This document shows positions 1 to 8,345 of a stretch of DNA of 64,000 bases, piece by piece; the stretch's first letter is position 1, and the number at the start of each line of letters is the position of its first letter. Below the pieces are notes generated by a model that did no database searches, was not told where the DNA came from, and worked only from the letters and a program-made list of their open reading frames with translations. This DNA is from Nostoc paludosum FACHB-159 (GTDB taxonomy: Bacteria; Cyanobacteriota; Cyanobacteriia; Cyanobacteriales; Nostocaceae). The position numbers were made by a program, and so were the translations under genes. Where the stretch lies: the NCBI RefSeq assembly GCF_014698835.1, contig NZ_JACJTU010000002.1:248001-312000 (forward strand), read 5' to 3'.

Positions 1-531
1 CAGTTTTCAGGTTGTTTATTTGGTGATTCAATTTCGGCTGGACTTGGCAATACTCTTGGCAATGGTACTTTTAATTTTGGGTTAAATGGCTTAAGTACAA
101 TTTCCTTAGTAGAGCAACTTAAAACTTTAATTCCTACTAAGGTGAAATGCGAAAAAGCCATTATTGCCATAGGTGGAAATGATGCTTTGTATGGAATTAG
201 TGATGATTTGTTTACTAAGAATCTGCAAGAGGCGATCGCACTTGTCCGCACAATGGGAGCTAAAGAGGTTTTTCTGATTCCAGCTTTTTATTCAACGGTT
301 GAGGCTAGCTCAGATCCAACTGTTGCAGCACCCAATTCTAGAGTCGAACAAATCAATGCTCTAATTAATCAAGTTGCCCAAACAGAAAAAATACCAGTTG
401 CCGCAGCAGGAGTAGCCCCATTGTATGAAAATAACGTTCTGAAAAAGGATTTTACCAGTGATGGTGACCATCTGAATGCAGAAGGACTAAAAATTTATCG
501 ACAAGCTTTGTTACAAATTATAGGGAAGTAA
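1..531 (+). CDS. SGNH/GDSL-family hydrolase, 5' end missing
   Basis: Frame 1 is open from the first base of the window, so the gene begins upstream; 176 codons are visible. Residues 8-11 read GDSI, the block I nucleophile motif of SGNH hydrolases (serine in GDS). GGND at bases 172-183 is block III, with the oxyanion Asn, and DGDHLN at bases 460-477 gives the block V Asp-x-x-His pair. All catalytic blocks are therefore present and only the N-terminus, perhaps with a signal peptide, is cut off. Family members are esterases or lipases acting on acyl or acetyl esters; the substrate cannot be told. An internal ATG at 142 is not the start because the nucleophile lies before it. Confidence 0.85.
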   Translation, partial: QFSGCLFGDSISAGLGNTLGNGTFNFGLNGLSTISLVEQLKTLIPTKVKCEKAIIAIGGNDALYGISDDLFTKNLQEAIALVRTMGAKEVFLIPAFYSTVEASSDPTVAAPNSRVEQINALINQVAQTEKIPVAAAGVAPLYENNVLKKDFTSDGDHLNAEGLKIYRQALLQIIGK

Positions 532-632
532 TATCAAAAGCGATCGCTGTTGAATTTTTTCAAGAAGAATAATAGCTGCGATCGCTTTTGGTTTTGTCTT
601 CAGCCATAAACATAAAAATTACTAATGCTTTC

Positions 633-1481
633 ATGCGTCGAGACTCAATCTTTTACAAACTATTTCAACAATCACCGAGTTTAGTATTTGAATTATTGAC
701 AAATCCTCCAATAAATGCAGAAAGTTATCGATTTGATTCAGTCGCCATCAAAGAACCAAAATTTGAAATTGACGGGGTATTTTTACCACCAGAAAATGAA
801 GGTGCTGGGGTTGTTTATTTTTGTGAAGTGCAGTTCCAAAAAGATGAACAACTTTATGAAAGGGTATTTGCAGAATCATCGTTATATTTCTACCGCAACC
901 GCGCCAGATTTAGTGATTGGCAAGCAGTAATTATTTATCCGTCACGCAGTATCGAACAAACGGATATTCATCCTCATCGGGGATTTCTTAACAGTAATCA
1001 AGTGCATCGAGTATATTTAGATGAATTGGGGGATATTCGCCAATTACCTATATGGGTAGCGCTGATGGTGTTAACTACTGTAGAAGAACAACTTGCACCA
1101 CAAGAAGCCCGATATTTGCTTGAGCGTTCTTCTGTTGAACAGCCTGAAACCGCAAATAGCGCCATAATTGAATTAGTGACTACAATAATGGTGTACAAAT
1201 TTGAACAATTAAGTCGAAAGGAGGTTGAACAAATGTTAGGAATAACACTCAAAGAAACGCGAGTTTACAGAGAAATTAAGGAAGAGGGACGAGAAGAAGG
1301 ACGAGAAGCGGAAGCGCGATCCCTTATTGGTCGTCAACTAACTAAACGTGTAGGAGAATTACCTTCACAAGTGCGCGAACGTATTGAAACTCTCTCTCTC
1401 GAACAATTAGAAAATCTGGGTGAAGCATTGTTAGATTTTACTAGTATGGCTGATTTACAAGCTTGGCTCTCAGCAGAATGA
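633..1481 (+). CDS. Rpn-family PD-(D/E)XK nuclease-like protein (DUF2887/DUF4351 type)
   Basis: A 282-aa protein. The frame is open from a TTG at 588, but the ATG at 633 gives MRRDSIFYKLFQ, the usual beginning of this cyanobacterial family, so 633 is preferred. Asp47 (EIDGVF) and Glu65-x-Gln67 (CEVQF) match the PD-(D/E)XK nuclease core of Rpn/transposase-like proteins. The charged linker REEGREAEARS leads into a C-terminal DUF4351-like helical segment (from SLIGRQLTKR). Such genes occur in many scattered copies in Nostocales; Rpn relatives are DNA endonucleases that promote recombination or act in phage defence. Function here is inferred from family only. Confidence 0.8.
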   Translation: MRRDSIFYKLFQQSPSLVFELLTNPPINAESYRFDSVAIKEPKFEIDGVFLPPENEGAGVVYFCEVQFQKDEQLYERVFAESSLYFYRNRARFSDWQAVIIYPSRSIEQTDIHPHRGFLNSNQVHRVYLDELGDIRQLPIWVALMVLTTVEEQLAPQEARYLLERSSVEQPETANSAIIELVTTIMVYKFEQLSRKEVEQMLGITLKETRVYREIKEEGREEGREAEARSLIGRQLTKRVGELPSQVRERIETLSLEQLENLGEALLDFTSMADLQAWLSAE

Positions 1482-1563
1482 ACGAAACAGTTTTATATCT
1501 TAAAATATTCTCCCTGGCAAACATTTATTGGGTGTAAATCCAAACTTGCTGTAGCAGGCAAGA

Positions 1564-3798
1564 TTACTTCAAATAAATTAGCAAATTCAATCCGGGAATT
1601 GTGCGCGAGAGTGTCCACAAAACTAGGGTAATGTACATTAAACCTAAGCACCATTGATACCAAGCAAGTGCAGAAATAATGCCTGGTAAATGTTCGTCTC
1701 GCAAGCGAATGTCATTAAATCCTAATCTCAGTAGGTTGTTGAGACTAAAATCATAATAATTCAGCCAATTCCAACGGCGATCGCACAACAAAGGCATGTA
1801 TCTTTCACGAAATGTCTGATTTCTAGGAATCACTGGCAAACGTCCAATTAACAATCGTAATTGCCTAAATGTTCCGTCTTCTGTAAAGTAAGAAATATCC
1901 ATTAAATCGTGATAACGTCCTTGTTGGTAAAGTCGAATTAATAAAGCCACTGGAACGGGAACAATAATTATTAAAAGACACCCCAATGTTAGCCAAGGTT
2001 GTTCTGCATTGCGAAAAATAGCCAATAAGCTCAAGAATTCTATAACGCTAAAATTGATTAATATAGCAATGGTTTCGTAGGAAGTGGGAATAATTGGTAC
2101 GGGATGCAAACGGCGACACCGATCCACTAGCCAAAATAGCAAACCGAAGTAAGCGATCGCTACTCCTCCAACACCAAATACTAACCAAAAATTCGTACCA
2201 TAACCACTCAACAATAATAGTACACTTAATGCCAACCAACTCCAAGCTTGGAGTAACCATGTACCTATTGAAAGAGGTTCGCCAACACTCAAGCGATCGC
2301 TTAATTTGGTATATGTTTCTAAATTGATGTCTGCTAAAGTAAGTAACTCAGTGGTATTGCGAAATGGTTTTACTAAACGACGTTCGGTAATGGCTTCCGA
2401 TTCAGTTTTAGAAAAACCCAACTTTATCAAATTTGTAGTAGTTGCACTATTAATATTTGTAGCCGTTAATTTGCGACCTAACTCTATTAATCTTAATCGT
2501 TGTTTTGTATACTCTAAATCATTAGCATCTGCAACTTGCTGTTGTTGACGAAAGTTTTGCCCCAAATTCCGCAAAATATTTTGATTCCCTTGGAATGTAG
2601 GTACATAAAACATCTTCCCAATTTCACCAGGATTACCTAAAATTTTCGCTTGGTTAGAATTAAAAGTTAGACCAGATACATTTAAAAAGGCTTCTTTAGC
2701 AAATCTAGCATCGCTAAAATCTGCTTGGTTAATAATACTTGCACCTTGGAGATTTACCGATTGGTTAAATTCAACTTCTCGAAATATCACAGCTTGTTCA
2801 AAAGCAGTTTCTTGAAATAAGACCAACTGATTAAAATTACCTTTACTAAACTGTGCTTGGTTAGCAAAACGCACGCGAGAAAAATCAACGTTTTCTTGCC
2901 ACTGGACACTATTAAATTTAGCTAACTGCTTAAAATTTGCTTGATTGAAGTTGGCAGTTTTTTCAAAAAAACTACCTTGGAAATCAATAGTTTCCTGAAA
3001 TTGAGCTTGTTTAAAATTAGCTTTTTCAAAAAAAATACTGCCAAAAAAATTGCTTGGTTGTCGAAAGCTAGCACTGCTAAAACTAACAGGACGAGCAAAT
3101 CTCGTTTCAGCCCAGTTACTGGCTTGGACAAATGTGGCGTTTTGTGCATCTACAGACTGAAGAAAGAATGTATTAGAAAACTTTACTTCTCCATTGAAGC
3201 GAGTTTGCGCCAGTATCAAAGCACCACGAAAAACAGTAATTTCCCCTGATTGGGTTGATGTTGCCAAAAGCGATCGACAATCTTTAGAGTTTGGTAAAGC
3301 TATTGCTAATAATTCCAAACAAACGAAGCGCAAACGTTCTAATTCTTCTTGTTCGCTAGCAGTAAAAATCGGAGCGATCGCTTGAGCATATAAAGGTGTT
3401 CTTAAACCCAAATCGCTACCAACAAAATCCCCTAAAATCAAAGCATAACTCAAGTCTAAACCCAGAGGTTTTGTACCCAATTCTTTACGCAGTAATTGGT
3501 AAAAAGCATCGCGAAAGCTAGCATTTTCTGGGCGTAAATCAATCACCATCTTCTGCAAATCCACCGTCAAACTACCTTCGCGGAGTGTCGGAGTACGCAG
3601 TCGTTCTTGTAATAATTCTAGAGTTAAAAGTGTGCGCTCTGGTTGTGGCGCTGCCCAAGTGGGTAGGGGGAGGAAGAGAAGAATTAATAAAACGCAAAGG
3701 AACGCAAAGGAAAGCGCAGAGTTACGCAGAGAAAAAACTTTGCGTACCTTTGCCTTTAACCTCTGTGTGCCTTTGCGTTTAACAAATAATTTATGCAA
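1564..3798 (-). CDS. Pentapeptide-repeat membrane protein with signal peptide
   Basis: A 744-aa protein. An N-terminal basic stretch and hydrophobic core ending PLPTWAAP (about residues 26-50) form a signal peptide. Residues about 190-370 hold degenerate pentapeptide repeats of the F-x-x-A-x-F kind (e.g. FEKANFKQAQF, FNQANFKQLAKF), a right-handed beta-helix. A short helix-hairpin-helix-like segment (NINSATTTNLIKLG) follows, then four to five hydrophobic spans in the last 230 residues. It starts only 6 bp after the stop of the MDR oxidoreductase, so the two may be co-transcribed. Function unknown. The signal-peptide DNA overlaps a dispersed CTTTGCG-type repeat (see findings), so the exact N-terminus is uncertain. 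Confidence 0.75.
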   Translation of the reverse strand: MHKLFVKRKGTQRLKAKVRKVFSLRNSALSFAFLCVLLILLFLPLPTWAAPQPERTLLTLELLQERLRTPTLREGSLTVDLQKMVIDLRPENASFRDAFYQLLRKELGTKPLGLDLSYALILGDFVGSDLGLRTPLYAQAIAPIFTASEQEELERLRFVCLELLAIALPNSKDCRSLLATSTQSGEITVFRGALILAQTRFNGEVKFSNTFFLQSVDAQNATFVQASNWAETRFARPVSFSSASFRQPSNFFGSIFFEKANFKQAQFQETIDFQGSFFEKTANFNQANFKQLAKFNSVQWQENVDFSRVRFANQAQFSKGNFNQLVLFQETAFEQAVIFREVEFNQSVNLQGASIINQADFSDARFAKEAFLNVSGLTFNSNQAKILGNPGEIGKMFYVPTFQGNQNILRNLGQNFRQQQQVADANDLEYTKQRLRLIELGRKLTATNINSATTTNLIKLGFSKTESEAITERRLVKPFRNTTELLTLADINLETYTKLSDRLSVGEPLSIGTWLLQAWSWLALSVLLLLSGYGTNFWLVFGVGGVAIAYFGLLFWLVDRCRRLHPVPIIPTSYETIAILINFSVIEFLSLLAIFRNAEQPWLTLGCLLIIIVPVPVALLIRLYQQGRYHDLMDISYFTEDGTFRQLRLLIGRLPVIPRNQTFRERYMPLLCDRRWNWLNYYDFSLNNLLRLGFNDIRLRDEHLPGIISALAWYQWCLGLMYITLVLWTLSRTIPGLNLLIYLK

Positions 3799-3804
3799 GC
3801 TCGA

Positions 3805-4812
3805 TCATTCGTCCCTAATCAGCAGAACAATTTTACCCGTTACAGAACCAGTTTCAAGTAATTGGTGAGCTTTAGCGGCTTCTTCTAAAGGAAATTTGTG
3901 GCCAACATGAATTTTTAACTTACCTTCATCGATCCAGGTGGCAGATTGTTCGAGAATTTCTGCATGATGTTGGAGACTCTCTTCTAATCCCAGCAATGCT
4001 GGTGTCAGCATTAATTCTAAGCCGATGCGGAGATTACGTAGTCTAGCAGTTTTCCAAACAGTATTGGCATCTGGTTCGAGAATCGTCACAATATCGCCAT
4101 ACACTCGGACTGCGGGGAAGGTTTTGTGGAAGGTTTCGCCGCCTACGGTATCAAAGGCCAAATCTACGCCTTCGCCATTTGTCCAATCTAATACCGCTTG
4201 TACAAAGTCAGTTTTTTTGTATAAAATTGTGTGGTCAGCACCTAATTGTTTGACGAAATTAGCCTTTTCTTGAGAACCTACGGTAGTAGAAACGCTAGCA
4301 CCTTTGAGTTTTGCTAATTGAATTGCTACATGTCCGACACCACCAGCCCCGGCATGAATCAGAACTCGTTCCCCAGGTTCCAATCGTCCGCGTTCGTATA
4401 AAGCTTCCCAAGCTGTGATTAAGACTAAAGGTGCTGCTGCTGCTTCGGCAAAGGAAATAGACGCGGGTTTACGTGCCACAAACCGCTCATCCACAACGGT
4501 ATATTCAGCATAATTGCCTTGGTGCGCTCCCAAACCGCCATAGCAAAAATATACTTCATCACCTGGGCGAAAACGTTGTACGCCAGCACCTACAGCTTCC
4601 ACAATACCTGCACCATCACATCCTAAAATACTTGGCAGGCGATCGCTATAAAAAGTGCCTCTACTCCGAAGTTTGGTATCAATGGGGTTAAGACCAGCCG
4701 CCACTAAGCGGACTAAAAGTTCGGTGTTTCCTACAGGAACAGCAGGGTTTGGCACATCCTGTACTTGCAGAACTTCCGGACTGCCAGCTGCTGTCATTAA
4801 GACTGCTTTCAC
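3805..4812 (-). CDS. MDR-family NADPH:quinone oxidoreductase-like protein
   Basis: A 335-aa, full-length medium-chain dehydrogenase/reductase. The N-terminal GroES-like fold (residues 1-125) has LGCDGAG where zinc alcohol dehydrogenases have GHE, and no structural zinc Cys cluster is seen, as in zinc-free quinone oxidoreductases. The Rossmann motif AGAGGVG lies at residues 154-160. The family reduces quinones or enones with NADPH in the cytosol; the substrate is unknown. The ATG at 4812 is preceded by a strong purine-rich site (AGGAGGAAAG on the minus strand). The next gene starts 6 bp downstream. Confidence 0.88.
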   Translation of the reverse strand: MKAVLMTAAGSPEVLQVQDVPNPAVPVGNTELLVRLVAAGLNPIDTKLRSRGTFYSDRLPSILGCDGAGIVEAVGAGVQRFRPGDEVYFCYGGLGAHQGNYAEYTVVDERFVARKPASISFAEAAAAPLVLITAWEALYERGRLEPGERVLIHAGAGGVGHVAIQLAKLKGASVSTTVGSQEKANFVKQLGADHTILYKKTDFVQAVLDWTNGEGVDLAFDTVGGETFHKTFPAVRVYGDIVTILEPDANTVWKTARLRNLRIGLELMLTPALLGLEESLQHHAEILEQSATWIDEGKLKIHVGHKFPLEEAAKAHQLLETGSVTGKIVLLIRDE

Positions 4813-5082
4813 GACTCTTTCCTCCTGGTAGATGCACGTTTATTTGCAACTTTACCGCAATCGGGTGGATGGAGAGTTATGTTTAACAGTGATATTTTCA
4901 GCTTTTTCGCAGGTTTATTTAGGATACCAATTACTGAAGAACCTAATTTTTTTAAGCTTTATAGAACTAGCCCTTTCAAGGTGACCAACGAAAACACGTT
5001 GTTTCAGTACTAGCATCTTGAATCATCCGCTCAGATTTTGGGCTTTTTGAAGATTGAAATCACCAATCGTACTTTACTTTGC

Positions 5083-5113
5083 GCTCTTTGCGTCCTTTGC
5101 GGTTCGTTTAATA
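5083..5113. repeat. Dispersed CTTTGCG-type repeat
   Basis: The sequence CTTTGCGCTCTTTGCGTCCT is made of iterated CTTTGCG words. Related sequence lies inside the start of the pentapeptide-repeat gene (about 3690-3785), between fosA and phnM1 (about 46571-46600, reverse sense, GAGGCGCAGAGAGG) and between phnM1 and the HD-domain gene (about 47852-47872). Confidence 0.7.
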
Positions 5114-5123
5114 AAGATTTATC

Positions 5124-5220
5124 ATTTACAGCAAATTGCAACAGGCGTGAGGTACAGATAATTGTAGGGAACATGGCTGTGCCCCTACCCGCGTACTTCA
5201 TTTATCTGAAATACGCTGTA
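5124..5220. mobile_element. MITE-like element, copy 1
   Basis: About 97 bp bounded by ATTTACAGCAAATT on the left and ATACGCTGTA on the right (inverted TACAGC ends). The interior shares TAGGGAACAT, a CCCTAC block, GCGTA and TCATTTA in the same order with 54176-54257, so the two are members of one short non-coding family. No transposase is present. Confidence 0.5.
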
Positions 5221-5251
5221 TTTTACAAATAAATAGTACAAACTAAAACCC

Positions 5252-5302
5252 ATATTTCATAGTCAATAGTTGACACTTTATCAACTATTGACTATGAAAT
5301 AT
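5252..5302. terminator. 22-bp perfect hairpin downstream of ftsH
   Basis: Bases 5252-5273 are exactly complementary to 5281-5302, with a 7-base loop CACTTTA. The stem ends 11 bp past the ftsH stop codon (minus strand). The position fits a transcription terminator or mRNA 3'-end stabiliser, although there is no clean U-run, so it may also be a repeat-derived palindrome. Confidence 0.6.
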
Positions 5303-5313
5303 TGACTAATCTT

Positions 5314-7203
5314 TTAATGAGATACAGCCACTTTTTCATCCACTATCTGAACATTTTCAGCAACAATTTTGCGGAATAAATCGCCTTCAATTGTCTCCTG
5401 TTCTGCTAGCAAGTCTACTAAACGCTCCAAAACTACGCGGTTTTCTTCCAATAGTTCTTTTGCTTTGATGTAGGAATTGTTGACAATTTCGCGGACTTGG
5501 GAATCAATTTTTGCGGCAATTTCCTCGGAATAGTCTGATTTATTCATCCAGTCACGTCCCAAAAATACTTCTCCACTCTGATTTTCTAGGGACAAGGGGC
5601 CTAATTCTGACATCCCAAACCGTGTAACCATTTGGCGTGCCATTCCTGTTACTTTTTGCAGGTCATCTCCTGCGCCTGTGGTTACTTCTGGCTTACCAAA
5701 AACAATTTCCTCAGCAGCCCGACCGCCCAAAGTCGCAGTAATACGTGCTTTGAGTTGGGAACGAGAAATCAATCCCTGTTCTTCGTTGGGAGTAAACCAA
5801 GTTAATCCCAGTGCTTGGCCGCGGGGAATGAGTGTGACTTTTTGCACGGGGTCGTGGTCTTTGAGCAATGTGCCGACTAAGGCATGTCCGACTTCATGGT
5901 AGGCAATTAAGCGTTTGCTCTTGCTGTCTACTAAGGCGGTGCCTTCCATACCCGCAACTACTCTATCTACAGCGTCATCGATTTCTAAGATGGTGACGGC
6001 TTCTTTGCGTCTCCTCGCTGTGAGAATGGCAGCTTCGTTGAGTAAGTTGGCTAAGTCTGCGCCGGTAAAACCAGGGGTGCGGCGGGCGATCGCTTCTAAT
6101 GATACGCTAGGGTCAATCTTCTTATTCCGGGCGTGGACTTGCAAAATTTCCAACCGTCCCTTCAAATCTGGCGCATCCACCATTACTTGTCTGTCAAAGC
6201 GTCCTGGTCTCAGCAGTGCTGCATCTAATACATCCGGGCGGTTTGTGGCAGCAATAATAATGATGCCAGTGTTACCTTCAAAACCATCCATTTCGGTCAG
6301 CAGTTGGTTGAGGGTTTGCTCTCGCTCATCGTTTCCGCCACCGATACCAGCACCCCGTTGTCTGCCTACGGCGTCGATTTCATCGATAAATATCAGGCAA
6401 GGTGCATTGTCTTTGGCTTTTTTAAACAAGTCACGCACGCGGGATGCACCCACACCAACGAACATTTCCACAAATTCCGAACCGGAAATACTAAAGAATG
6501 GTACGCCGGCTTCCCCAGCGATCGCTTTTGCTAGTAAAGTTTTACCTGTACCAGGAGGGCCAATTAACAACACTCCTTTGGGAATACGTGCCCCCACAGC
6601 GGTAAATCTTTCTGGCTGTTTCAGGAAGGTAACAACTTCTTGCAATTCTTCTTTGGCTTCTTCAACCCCAGCAACATCTTCAAATTTCACCCCAGTTTTT
6701 GCTTCCATTTGGAAACGAGCTCTGGATTTACCGAAATTCATCGCTTGGCTAGAAGCATTAGTAGAACGACGCAGGAACAATAGCATTAAAGCTATCAACG
6801 GCAAAATCCACATGAGATTAATCAACAAGCCAACAGCAGCCCGACTGTTCGCAGAAGAAATCTCACCAAATTCAACATTCTTATCTTTGAGGATGTTAAT
6901 TAATTCTGTATTTTGCGCTAAAAGTCTCACCTGTTGCGGTGGTGTATTCTCTTTTTGCCCTTTGAGATAAACCCTTGCTATTTGTTCGGCTTCATCAAGC
7001 TCAACTTTTTCGATTTCTCCCGCCTTCGCTTTCTTAATCAACTCACCATAATTTAAAGAGTTGGTCTCTGGTTTTTGTGCCAAAACAGGTGTACTTCCAA
7101 AAATTACTGGCAACATCATCAAACTAGCTGCTAGCCCACCAATCCAAGCAACGCGCTTTGATGACCCCTGTTTTATCAACGCTTTGTTTCGCAAATTTGT
7201 CAT
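5314..7203 (-). CDS. ftsH: ATP-dependent zinc metalloprotease FtsH
   Basis: A 629-aa protein of full family length. Two N-terminal membrane spans (about 20-42 and 123-144) flank a periplasmic/lumenal FtsH_ext domain. The AAA+ module has Walker A GPPGTGKT at 215-222, Walker B LIFIDEID at 270-277 and the second region of homology RPGRFDRQ at 332-339. The M41 protease site HEVGH lies at 436-440, with a third zinc ligand expected in [10 protein letters not shown] near 514. FtsH hexamers degrade damaged membrane proteins; cyanobacterial forms remove photodamaged D1. Which of the usual four cyanobacterial paralogues this is cannot be fixed from the sequence alone. Confidence 0.97.
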   Translation of the reverse strand: MTNLRNKALIKQGSSKRVAWIGGLAASLMMLPVIFGSTPVLAQKPETNSLNYGELIKKAKAGEIEKVELDEAEQIARVYLKGQKENTPPQQVRLLAQNTELINILKDKNVEFGEISSANSRAAVGLLINLMWILPLIALMLLFLRRSTNASSQAMNFGKSRARFQMEAKTGVKFEDVAGVEEAKEELQEVVTFLKQPERFTAVGARIPKGVLLIGPPGTGKTLLAKAIAGEAGVPFFSISGSEFVEMFVGVGASRVRDLFKKAKDNAPCLIFIDEIDAVGRQRGAGIGGGNDEREQTLNQLLTEMDGFEGNTGIIIIAATNRPDVLDAALLRPGRFDRQVMVDAPDLKGRLEILQVHARNKKIDPSVSLEAIARRTPGFTGADLANLLNEAAILTARRRKEAVTILEIDDAVDRVVAGMEGTALVDSKSKRLIAYHEVGHALVGTLLKDHDPVQKVTLIPRGQALGLTWFTPNEEQGLISRSQLKARITATLGGRAAEEIVFGKPEVTTGAGDDLQKVTGMARQMVTRFGMSELGPLSLENQSGEVFLGRDWMNKSDYSEEIAAKIDSQVREIVNNSYIKAKELLEENRVVLERLVDLLAEQETIEGDLFRKIVAENVQIVDEKVAVSH

Positions 7204-7674
7204 AATATTTACCCTTTGTCTGCTGGCAGAAGTTGAGCTGTGGTTTTATGCCTATTCTTCTAGCAAAAATCCCAATAACTGGATATTACAGTTTTCTTAT
7301 CTAGTCTAACTTCCAGACAAAAACATTCCCAAATGTCTTCCAACTATTGCATAAACTCCATGAGCTAGATAATTTACACAGAAATAGTTATAGCAGTTGC
7401 CAGTTAGATTAGGACATAAATCTATCCCAAAACCGACACCAAGATATTTTTAAGCCTGTTGCTTGCTGTATAAGCCATAAGTTAGAAGACCCGCTGCAAC
7501 TGGCTCCTGAATCGTTGGCGAAGCCTCACCCTTGCTAGGGGAAAAAACCAACAATTTTTTCCAAAATTTTAATTTGACACATTCTGATACAAATCGCTAC
7601 AATAAACATAGTCATAACGACTTCGCTTTAAATAGCTTTGCGATAGTAGGTAGTTAGTAATTTGTGAGTTAATC
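7204..7674. other. Divergent intergenic region, ftsH / flavin reductase
   Basis: About 470 bases between two divergently transcribed genes. It contains the sigma70-like promoter at 7574-7603 for the flavin reductase and presumably the ftsH promoter, for which no clear box was picked out. No RNA gene or further repeat was seen. Confidence 0.6.
7574..7603 (+). promoter_or_regulatory. Sigma70-type promoter for the flavin reductase gene
   Basis: A perfect -35 box TTGACA (7574-7579) is followed after 18 bases by TACAAT (7598-7603), one mismatch from TATAAT. The start codon lies 72 bases downstream. Confidence 0.6.
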
Positions 7675-8220
7675 ATGGTGAAAATTGTTGGTATTGGCGG
7701 TAGTTTAAGACCTAATTCTTATACCCAGCTGGCTTTGGAAGTTGCAATGCAAAGAATAGAAGCCTTAGGTGGAGAGGTAGAGATTATCGATTTACGAGAG
7801 TTGCAGCTACCATTTTGTACCGGTGCAAAGGAGTATCCAGAATACCCAGATGTGAAGCGGTTGCAGGATACAGTTAGTGATGCTCATGGGTTAATTTTGG
7901 CGACACCTGAATATCATGGTGGGGTAAGTGGTGTTCTGAAAAATGCTCTGGATTTGATGAGCTTTGACCAACTATCTGATAAAGTGACGGGATTGATTAG
8001 TGTATTAGGGGGTCAGTCTAACAGTAACGCGTTGAATGACCTGAGGCTAATTGTCCGTTGGGTACACGGTTGGGTGATTCCAGAACAAATTGCCATCGGA
8101 CAAGCTTGGAGTGCTTTCAGTCCTGAAGGTAAGCTATTAGATGAGAAACTTTCTCAAAGATTTGACCAATTTGCCCAAAGTTTAGTTGATAACACTCGCA
8201 AGCTACGGGGGGTTAATTAG
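7675..8220 (+). CDS. NADPH-dependent FMN reductase-like flavoprotein
   Basis: A 181-aa flavodoxin-fold protein. GSLRPNSYT (residues 9-17) is the FMN phosphate-binding loop and PEYHGGVSGVLKN (78-90) is the second flavin loop typical of the NADPH-dependent FMN reductase / azoreductase / chromate reductase family. These enzymes transfer hydride from NAD(P)H through FMN to quinones, azo compounds or metals; the physiological acceptor is not evident. It stands alone, with its own promoter and a bidirectional hairpin downstream. Confidence 0.88.
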   Translation: MVKIVGIGGSLRPNSYTQLALEVAMQRIEALGGEVEIIDLRELQLPFCTGAKEYPEYPDVKRLQDTVSDAHGLILATPEYHGGVSGVLKNALDLMSFDQLSDKVTGLISVLGGQSNSNALNDLRLIVRWVHGWVIPEQIAIGQAWSAFSPEGKLLDEKLSQRFDQFAQSLVDNTRKLRGVN

Positions 8221-8290
8221 TTATAGGTTGGGCATAAAATTATTGGCGTTGCTGATTTCATGTATGAAAATGATTCTGCATGATATCAAA

Positions 8291-8315
8291 AGAGACGTTG
8301 CATTGCAACGTCTCT
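8291..8315. terminator. Perfect 12-bp hairpin between convergent genes
   Basis: AGAGACGTTGCA and its exact complement are separated by one T. It lies between the convergent flavin reductase and lipoxygenase genes, where it could end both transcripts. The same motif class occurs at 41734-41760, also between convergent genes. Confidence 0.6.
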
Positions 8316-8345
8316 ACATTTTAATTCTGCTGAGATTCAGTTAAA

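Larger units (their letters stand above)
4813..5313. other. Intergenic region between ftsH and the MDR gene
   Basis: About 500 bases without a convincing gene. It holds a CTTTGCG-type dispersed repeat (about 5083-5113), a MITE-like element (5124-5220) and the strong hairpin at 5252-5302. A 64-codon frame at 5038-5232 runs straight through these repeats and is not considered coding. Confidence 0.7.

Noticed and set aside
5915-6970. A 351-codon plus-strand frame opposite ftsH
   Set aside because: It is wholly antisense to a clear ftsH and has no recognisable domain.
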